Below, one piece after another: positions 57,988 to 64,000 of a stretch of 64,000 nucleotides of DNA (position 1 is its first letter; each line of letters opens with the position of its first letter). Under the pieces are notes generated by a model. The model worked only from the letters and a program-made list of their open reading frames with translations, was not told the DNA's origin and did no database searches. Source of the DNA: Lachnospiraceae bacterium (GTDB lineage: Bacteria > Bacillota > Clostridia > Lachnospirales > Lachnospiraceae); contig JAFZRZ010000071.1 in the NCBI GenBank assembly GCA_017619635.1, positions 62,001-126,000 on the forward strand, read 5' to 3'. The translations under genes were made by a program, and so were the position numbers.

Positions 57988-58950
57988 ATGAATTATCGTT
58001 CCAATAAACCTAAGGGACAGATGCTCATATTGAACGAAAATCTTGATTATCTTGACCGCATGAAAAACGTCATCAATCTTATGCTTGAGGGCGTTCCTGA
58101 AATAAAAGCCTGTTCTGAATTCAATATCAATGTAAATGATTTCAGAAAGTTCATGGAAAAAGAAAAGCCGGGATTTTCGCAGACATTAGTTAAAGAAGTA
58201 TTTGAGGATCCCGAAAGAAGGGAGAGCATCAGTTACAATATTCTGTCTTGGGAAGAAAAACTGTACTGCGATATCTTCAATTTTAAGCCAAAGGATATCA
58301 TCAATATCCCTGTTGACGCAGATGAAAGTATTCATTATGCCATAGAACAGTTAAAACCCGGCTGGAGACGGATCGTGAGAATGAGATATGAGGAGTCTAT
58401 GTCCATTAACGAGATTGCTAATGAACTTAAAGTCGCTCCCGAGGTAGTACGTCAGTATCATTTTAAGATCCTTCGCAGATTGAGAAAAGATGATATAACA
58501 AAGGTTCTTTATGGAGGTATGGAATTCTATAAAGAATCCATTAAGTATAGAAAAGTCATCAATGAGCGTAAATGTTCAGATGCCGTTTCCAGAATGAAGA
58601 AGCGGATAGAACGGGCTATAAATAATAACGATATAAATGCTCTATTGAGACTTAATAAGGATATATCGATTGCCTTAACATCATCTATTGAAAAACAGCA
58701 GGTTCCTGTTATTGAAGAAAGTGACGAACCGGTTCAGTTTATAAAGGCTTCAGGAGTTTCGATAGATGTGGCAGATTTTTCTGCAAGAACCTATAACCTG
58801 TTAAAAAGACGTGGAATAGACACGTTTGATGCTATAAACGGCATAACTACCAGTGAATTATCATCGATCAGAGGAATGGGAAAGAGTTCCCTTCAGGAGA
58901 TTATTGATAAGTCAGAAAAGTATGGTTATGCAATAATCACAGACAGATAA
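57988..58950 (+). CDS. Sigma-region-4-like helix-turn-helix fused to RNA polymerase alpha-CTD-like domain
   Basis: A 320-residue protein. Residues about 32-56 form a helical pair (LEGVPEIKACSEFNINVNDF), residues about 120-166 contain a sigma region 4-like helix-turn-helix (MRYEESMSINEIANELKVAPEVVRQYHFKILRRLRK), and residues about 258-315 (ARTYNLLKRRGIDTFDAINGITTSELSSIRGMGKSSLQEII) match the RNA polymerase alpha C-terminal domain. That domain contacts UP elements and activators. The combination suggests a transcription factor encoded by the element. AAAGGAAATGTTTTGCT precedes the ATG. Confidence 0.7.
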   Translation: MNYRSNKPKGQMLILNENLDYLDRMKNVINLMLEGVPEIKACSEFNINVNDFRKFMEKEKPGFSQTLVKEVFEDPERRESISYNILSWEEKLYCDIFNFKPKDIINIPVDADESIHYAIEQLKPGWRRIVRMRYEESMSINEIANELKVAPEVVRQYHFKILRRLRKDDITKVLYGGMEFYKESIKYRKVINERKCSDAVSRMKKRIERAINNNDINALLRLNKDISIALTSSIEKQQVPVIEESDEPVQFIKASGVSIDVADFSARTYNLLKRRGIDTFDAINGITTSELSSIRGMGKSSLQEIIDKSEKYGYAIITDR

Positions 58951-58959
58951 GGAGAAGAC

Positions 58960-61413
58960 ATGAAAGCTTTACTGATAGCAGAGAAACCCAGTTTAAAAAG
59001 AACTATCGAGAGCGTCTACAACAAGCATAAGAGTGAAATTCCTTATGATATCACCTTTATCGAGCAGCGTGGACACTTGATAACTCTCAAATCTCCCGAC
59101 GAGATTGACGAGGATCTCAAAGAGTGGAGTTGGGATACACTTCCCATTCACCCCGAAGAACATGGTGGTTGGCAGTATAAGATCATACCGGAAAAGAAAA
59201 CGGGAAACTTTTTGACTGCTGCCGAAAGGTTTAAGAACATAAAAGCAGAGATAAAATCGGGTAAATATGATTTTATCATAAATGCCGGGGATCCTGACCA
59301 GGAAGGAGAACTTCTTGTTCGTATAGTTCTTGCATCTATAGGCACGGGAAATCTTCCTATTAAGAGATACTGGTCAAATGCGACTACCGAAAAAGATGTT
59401 TTAAACGCACTTAAGAACTTAAGAGATGATCAGCAGGATCCAATGCTTGTAAATCTGTTGGCAGCGGCTTATGCCAGACAGCATTCAGATTACAGATTTG
59501 GTATGAACCTTTCGAGAGCCGCATCTTTAAAGATGAGTGGCAACGTAGCCTGTGGTCGCGTTAAGACTCCCATTCTTGCAGTCGTATGTAAGAGAGAAGA
59601 GGAGATAAAGAACTTTAAACCCAAGACTACATATGGAGTAAAAGCATTTTATTCCGAAGGTTTTGACGGCAGTTATATAGAAAGTGGAGCGATAGAGCTT
59701 GATGTTAATGACGAAAAGTCAGAGGAAAAGGCAAATGAGGGTATCGTCTGGTTTGATAATAAGCAGGACGCTGAAAACCTTATAGCATCACTTGCAGACA
59801 GTGGTTCTATCATCAAATACGAAACAAAGAAAGTAGAATCGTACGCTCCCAAGCTTTATAAGTTGGCTACGGCACAGATCGAAGCAGGTCATATGGGATT
59901 TACTGCGCAGGACACGCTCGACATCATTCAGGGCTTATATGAACGTGGATACCTTTCATATCCTAGAACGGATTGTGAGTACATGTCTTCACAGGAAGAT
60001 ATGGAAGCGTTCCTTAATTCAGCATCAAGTGTACCTTCGTTAGCTCCTTATATAAAGACTATTCAGCCGGAAACTATTAATAAGGTAAGAGGAACAAAGA
60101 AGTGGTGTAATGATAAAGAACTTCAGAAATCCGGACACTCCGCTTTGATACCTACATCAAAAGCACCTGATTTTAACAGTTTGTCTCCGGAGGAGCAGAA
60201 GATATACGAAATGGTATGTAAGCGTTTCGTCGCTATATTCCTTCCGCCCCTTGTTCAGAATAAAACTCTGCTTATTGCAGATATCAGCGGAAAGGCTTTC
60301 AGAAGCACAGGTAAAACTATTCTTAAAAAGGGTTATACGGAGATATTCGGTACTGAATCGAGTGATACCATAATACCCGAGCATCAGGTGGGAGATGTTC
60401 TTACCGTTGATGAATTCAAGGTAAATGAGAAGACCACGACATGTCCCAAGAGATTTACAGACGCAACTCTCATCGCGATGTGTGAAGCACCTCATAAATA
60501 TCTTGAAGATGAAAGTCTTAAGGCTTTGGGTAAGAAGCTCTCAATAGGAACTCCTGCTACAAGAGCTTCTATCATAGAAGAGTTGATATCAAGGAATAAA
60601 TATCTTAATCGTATGACCGAGAAGAAGACCACTTATATAGTGCCTACTGATGTAGGTATGGCTATATACGAGAATCTTCGTGACTGTGATATATGCAAGA
60701 TAGATCTTACCGGTGAATGGGAGATACTTCTTGAACAGATCAGAGGCGGTGAACTCGCTGTTAATGATATGGAAAACCGCATGAGACATGATGTGGAACG
60801 CATTATCCTTGATATCAAAAACAGAGATATGAAACCTTTGAATACCGGAAGAAATATGCCTATATGCATATGTCCTGAATGCGGTGGAGAGATACATGCC
60901 AGTCAGACACGTTATTTCTGTTCGGGTTATAGAGAAAACGGTTGCCAGGTCGGTGGTTTTACAACTATAGTCGGTGCTCATATAACTCCTGCTGATTTTG
61001 CGAATCTTTTAAATAAGAAAACTATCAAGAAAACTTTACATTCTAAAGGTGGTTCAAGTTGGCCGCAGGAACTTTATTATAATTTCGACGAGCATAAGAT
61101 AGAATTTGTTCCCAAGGAACAGCGTGCGGCGACAACTACCGAGTCGGAATGTGAATATGTATGTCCAAGGTGTAGTGAAACATTGAAAGAGTCTCCAAAG
61201 CTGTTCAGTTGTCCCGAATGTGATTTTAAGTTCTGGAAATCTACATGTGGCAAGGCTTTGACAGAAGATCAGATACGTAACTTCTTTGAGACCGGAGATA
61301 CCGGACTTGTTGGCGGACTTAAAAACCCGAATAATGGAAATATATTTTCGGCACACATTAAGCTTAAGGCCGATCGTTCGGGAACAGAATTCTTCTATGA
61401 GAGAAAAAAATAA
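58960..61413 (+). CDS. topB: Topoisomerase III (type IA), plasmid type
   Basis: An 817-residue protein: TOPRIM (IAEKPS near residue 7; DPDQEGE at 111-117), the active-site tyrosine Y334 in YLSYPRTD, and two C-terminal zinc ribbons (CPECG...C, CPRCS...CPEC). TopB relaxes and decatenates single-stranded DNA junctions, useful in replication and conjugation. GGAGAAGAC lies before the ATG. It follows directly on the sigma/alpha-CTD-like gene in one operon. Confidence 0.9.
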   Translation: MKALLIAEKPSLKRTIESVYNKHKSEIPYDITFIEQRGHLITLKSPDEIDEDLKEWSWDTLPIHPEEHGGWQYKIIPEKKTGNFLTAAERFKNIKAEIKSGKYDFIINAGDPDQEGELLVRIVLASIGTGNLPIKRYWSNATTEKDVLNALKNLRDDQQDPMLVNLLAAAYARQHSDYRFGMNLSRAASLKMSGNVACGRVKTPILAVVCKREEEIKNFKPKTTYGVKAFYSEGFDGSYIESGAIELDVNDEKSEEKANEGIVWFDNKQDAENLIASLADSGSIIKYETKKVESYAPKLYKLATAQIEAGHMGFTAQDTLDIIQGLYERGYLSYPRTDCEYMSSQEDMEAFLNSASSVPSLAPYIKTIQPETINKVRGTKKWCNDKELQKSGHSALIPTSKAPDFNSLSPEEQKIYEMVCKRFVAIFLPPLVQNKTLLIADISGKAFRSTGKTILKKGYTEIFGTESSDTIIPEHQVGDVLTVDEFKVNEKTTTCPKRFTDATLIAMCEAPHKYLEDESLKALGKKLSIGTPATRASIIEELISRNKYLNRMTEKKTTYIVPTDVGMAIYENLRDCDICKIDLTGEWEILLEQIRGGELAVNDMENRMRHDVERIILDIKNRDMKPLNTGRNMPICICPECGGEIHASQTRYFCSGYRENGCQVGGFTTIVGAHITPADFANLLNKKTIKKTLHSKGGSSWPQELYYNFDEHKIEFVPKEQRAATTTESECEYVCPRCSETLKESPKLFSCPECDFKFWKSTCGKALTEDQIRNFFETGDTGLVGGLKNPNNGNIFSAHIKLKADRSGTEFFYERKK

Positions 61414-61430
61414 GAAAGGCGAATGACCAC

Positions 61431-61889
61431 ATGTTTACTATTGATAAGAACGAATTTTTAAGCTCTGGTAAATGTTGGTATAAAGATGAGTTTGATAATA
61501 CGGCATTTTTAAAAAAAGAAGATAACGTTATCGTTGGCAAGCTTCGGTTTGCTAACAAAAACGTTAATGTTGAGCCATTAAGGCTTGAATTTCCTTTAAA
61601 TGAGACTGAAGGTATTCTGCTTGCATATAAAGGCGATAGTTTTTCGTATCTTCGGTCTACAAATGACGATCTTACCTCTGTTTATACCGGACAGAACAAC
61701 TTTACAGAACTCGTTAAAGTATGGATAGGTCTGTATTATGCTATTCAGACATATACCACTCCAAATGAAGTTTTAATGGAGCTGGATCCCAATCTAAAGG
61801 AGAAAGATGATGTTTACAGAGCAAAACTTGCTTTAATAGAGCAATATGAAGAATTAAAACCCCTGTTAAACAACGTTTTTAACAAATAA
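61431..61889 (+). CDS. Hypothetical protein
   Basis: A 152-residue soluble protein with a beta-rich first half and helical second half (WIGLYYAIQTYTTPNEVLMEL...). Ribosome binding site (GAAAGG) is 12 bases upstream. Third gene of the plus-strand operon. No family recognised. Confidence 0.55.
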   Translation: MFTIDKNEFLSSGKCWYKDEFDNTAFLKKEDNVIVGKLRFANKNVNVEPLRLEFPLNETEGILLAYKGDSFSYLRSTNDDLTSVYTGQNNFTELVKVWIGLYYAIQTYTTPNEVLMELDPNLKEKDDVYRAKLALIEQYEELKPLLNNVFNK

Positions 61890-61913
61890 CACCATTTTTG
61901 ATATTAAATAATA

Positions 61914-61930
61914 CATATTTAATATATAAC
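61914..61930 (+). promoter_or_regulatory. Promoter-like CATATTTAATATATAAC
   Basis: Resembles the CATACT-TATA part of the signature, about 25 bases before the ATG at 61956. No TTGCAC partner. Confidence 0.35.
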
Positions 61931-61955
61931 CAAAAATTTAATAGGAGGAAAAGAA

Positions 61956-63833
61956 ATGTTTAGCGAACAGACAGAAAACGAAATCGGTTCTAATCCGTAT
62001 CTTGATTCCGTTGAGGCTGAGTTGGTTGAAGCGATGAACAAGAAGTCAGATTTTGAAAGAAATTTCAATCTTCTTGAACAGGGTGACGCTTATGTCGAGA
62101 ACAAAAAGACGATCATAAATTTAGTCATCGAACTCATTAAGTTTGGTCGTTTTACTAAAAATGACAAGAATGTTGTAGTCACAGTAAACGATACAAGCTG
62201 CGAACTTCCCAAGAGCCTTATCAAAGAGTACATGGATAAGAATCAGTACGAGAAGATCTTCGGTAACGATGAGGTTGAAGATGAAGAAGCACCTGCAAAG
62301 GAAGAGGCTTCAGCATCAGAGCCAAAGCACATCAAGGTTGATGCAGAGACACTTCCCAACGTGCCGCCTTATTTTTATCAGTTCCCTCCGTACATGCCAC
62401 CGGTTCCTTACCCGATGTTTGGTGAGTTTCAGATGTTCTCACCTGAAAGCAGTTCTTTGATGAAGACGATCACTGACATTCAGGAAAGATTGAAAAATCT
62501 TGAGGAAAACAAGAGTGAGCAGCCTGATAACAGCGAAGAGATCGAAAATCTTAAGAATGCACTCGCTTCTGCACAGCAGTCTCTTGAAGAGTCTCGTAAG
62601 AATGCGACCGAACTCGAAAATACTGTAGTAAAAGCAGAAGAAGAGGGCTACAAGAAGGAAAACAGGATCAAAGAACTTCTTATTCGCATCGAGAATCTTG
62701 AAAAGGATCTTTCAGCATCGAAAGAAGCTCTTGAGGAAGCCAATTCAAAGAGGAAGTCATTCTTCAGAGAAAAGGACGACACTGTTGGAAAGCTTGAGAA
62801 TGAGATCAGCAATCTTAAAAGAGAGCGTTCTGAACTGGATAACAGGGTTGATAAGCTCAACAAAGAGAAAAATACTCTTGAAAGTCAGCTTAACAATGCA
62901 AAGAATGACCTTGAGAGAGAACGTAATCAGCATATCAAGGAAATTCAGGATTTGAATCTCACAAGAAATCAGTTGATCGATAAAGCGGCAGCTGATGCAA
63001 AGGTTGATTCTGCAAAAGAGATTGAGAACCTTAATGCAAGAGTTAAGGAACTTGAAAACGAACTTGCTAATGCCAAGAAGAGTTCTTCTGATACCAAATC
63101 TCATTTTGAAGACCTTAAAAACGAGATCACATCTCTTAAGGTTGACAGAGATAACTGTCAAAAGAAGATCGAAAAGCTTGAGAGTGAAAAATCAGCTCTT
63201 GCGCAGGAAAAGAATAAAGATGAACGCAAGGTTGAAGAGCTTAAGACTTCTCTTAAGGAGATGGAAAAGCTTGCATACGTCGATACCAAGACCGGCTTAA
63301 AGAACAACAATGCTTTCAACGAAGATTTTCCTAACTATAACAAAAATGAACTGATCCTCGCTGTTGTAGGTATCTGTGGTATGAAATTCATCAATGATGA
63401 ATACGGCAGATCTTCAGGTGACCAGGTTATCATGAATGTAGCGGAAGAACTTAAGAACGCCTTCCCGAACAGCACTATCTATCGTATACTTGGCGATCAG
63501 TTCTTTATCTGTTCAACCGGAATAACACTTAACAAGGTACAGGGCGAACTTTCCGATGTATCAAGAAAGCTTCTCTTTGACGAGATTAAGATCGCTTATG
63601 GTACTTCTGTAGGTAATAACTGTAAGGATCATCGTGAACTGCTTCTTGCTGCAGAGACCAACATGAATAAGATGAAGAATCTTCCTTCAAACGAGATTAC
63701 CGATCAGATATACAAGAGAGCGCAGGAAGAGGTTTCTCCCATAACTCCTCGTGTTGTTAAGAGAAATGATAACGAAGTACAGGAGATCGACCTTGACGAG
63801 CAGATCGCTGAAATGATAAATTCTCAGTCATAA
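61956..63833 (+). CDS. Coiled-coil protein with a degenerate GGDEF domain
   Basis: A 625-residue protein: N-terminal globular region (about 1-120), a proline-rich stretch (VPPYFYQFPPYMPPVPYPMFG), a very long coiled coil (about 165-430), and a GGDEF-like domain (about 440-580) with DTKTGLKNNNAF, GMKFINDEYGRSSGD and RILGDQFFI. The signature GG(D/E)EF is LGDQF, so diguanylate cyclase activity is unlikely. A binding or scaffold role is inferred. A positionally typical AGGAGGAAAAG precedes the ATG. Confidence 0.75.
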   Translation: MFSEQTENEIGSNPYLDSVEAELVEAMNKKSDFERNFNLLEQGDAYVENKKTIINLVIELIKFGRFTKNDKNVVVTVNDTSCELPKSLIKEYMDKNQYEKIFGNDEVEDEEAPAKEEASASEPKHIKVDAETLPNVPPYFYQFPPYMPPVPYPMFGEFQMFSPESSSLMKTITDIQERLKNLEENKSEQPDNSEEIENLKNALASAQQSLEESRKNATELENTVVKAEEEGYKKENRIKELLIRIENLEKDLSASKEALEEANSKRKSFFREKDDTVGKLENEISNLKRERSELDNRVDKLNKEKNTLESQLNNAKNDLERERNQHIKEIQDLNLTRNQLIDKAAADAKVDSAKEIENLNARVKELENELANAKKSSSDTKSHFEDLKNEITSLKVDRDNCQKKIEKLESEKSALAQEKNKDERKVEELKTSLKEMEKLAYVDTKTGLKNNNAFNEDFPNYNKNELILAVVGICGMKFINDEYGRSSGDQVIMNVAEELKNAFPNSTIYRILGDQFFICSTGITLNKVQGELSDVSRKLLFDEIKIAYGTSVGNNCKDHRELLLAAETNMNKMKNLPSNEITDQIYKRAQEEVSPITPRVVKRNDNEVQEIDLDEQIAEMINSQS

Positions 63834-63853
63834 ATAAATGATAGGAGTACAGT

Positions 63854-64000
63854 ATGTCAGAACTTTGTTTAAAGGATCAGACGGTACTTACTCTTAAAGA
63901 TGTAGAAGGAGTTCCGTCAGATATTATCAGAATAGATAACCAGGAGCTCCTTCCTATTTCTTTACAAAAAGAGTGTACCATGGAAAAATTAGTGGAGTGG
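63854..64000 (+). CDS. Hypothetical protein, partial (runs off right edge)
   Basis: Begins MSELCLKDQTVLTLKDVEGV after GATAGGAGTACAGT and continues past the window end; 49 codons are visible. Cotranscribed with the coiled-coil GGDEF gene. No family recognised. Confidence 0.5.
   Translation, partial: MSELCLKDQTVLTLKDVEGVPSDIIRIDNQELLPISLQKECTMEKLVEW

Noticed and set aside
60157..60981. Minus-strand frames inside topB
   Set aside because: Antisense to a clear topoisomerase with motifs throughout.

Overview
This AT-rich window with strong AGGAGG-type ribosome binding sites looks like part of a large plasmid-like mobile element of a Firmicute, most likely a Lachnospiraceae gut or rumen anaerobe. 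I see no rRNA, tRNA, insertion sequence, phage structural gene or central metabolism. I do see ParA partitioning, a MobV/Pre-type relaxase, a VirB11/CpaF-type ATPase, topoisomerase III, a RecJ-like nuclease, dUTPase and dozens of small accessory proteins. The host assignment is inference from base composition, Cas12a-type repeats and protein flavour.

Layout. 1-27600 is almost entirely minus-strand operons of small accessory genes: a J-domain protein, a SLOG protein, zinc ribbons, ASCH-like proteins, a P-loop kinase, a phosphoesterase, a methyltransferase and many tiny membrane proteins. Among them sits a protein with convincing resemblance to the anti-CRISPR AcrVA2 (16001-17068). 27700-29141 is a short plus-strand operon. 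29240-39765 is a minus-strand operon of nine tandem, diverged secreted proteins plus a collagen-like membrane protein and a coiled-coil surface protein. 40003-44535 holds dUTPase, a large surface protein and a leucine-rich-repeat protein. 44919-46042 is a short plus-strand cassette. 46043-48185 is a non-coding region packed with iteron-like repeats. 48186-52686 carries relaxase, secretion ATPase and lipoprotein. 54124-56076 is an AT-rich spacer followed by parA and a small partner. 56123-64000 holds recJ-like, a sigma/alpha-CTD-like regulator, topB and a coiled-coil protein with a degenerate GGDEF domain.

Two signals stand out. First, fourteen hairpins that match the Cas12a (type V-A) CRISPR direct repeat are scattered in four places (6193-6633, 19448-19707, 21389-21559, 48151-48170). 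All have the same orientation, spacing is irregular, and no cas gene is present. Together with the AcrVA2-like gene they suggest an element armed against Cas12a by protein and possibly by RNA mimicry. Second, the starts of many operons carry one composite promoter-like signature, TTGCACAAAA, then CATACTT and a TATTA/TATAAG-like element; in seven cases exactly 28 bases separate TTGCAC from CATACT (or its variant). One copy precedes a gene for a protein combining a sigma-region-4-like helix-turn-helix with an RNA polymerase alpha-CTD-like domain, a candidate element-specific transcription factor.

Most accessory genes are unrecognised; starts were adjusted to the best ribosome binding site where that conflicted with the longest reading frame.
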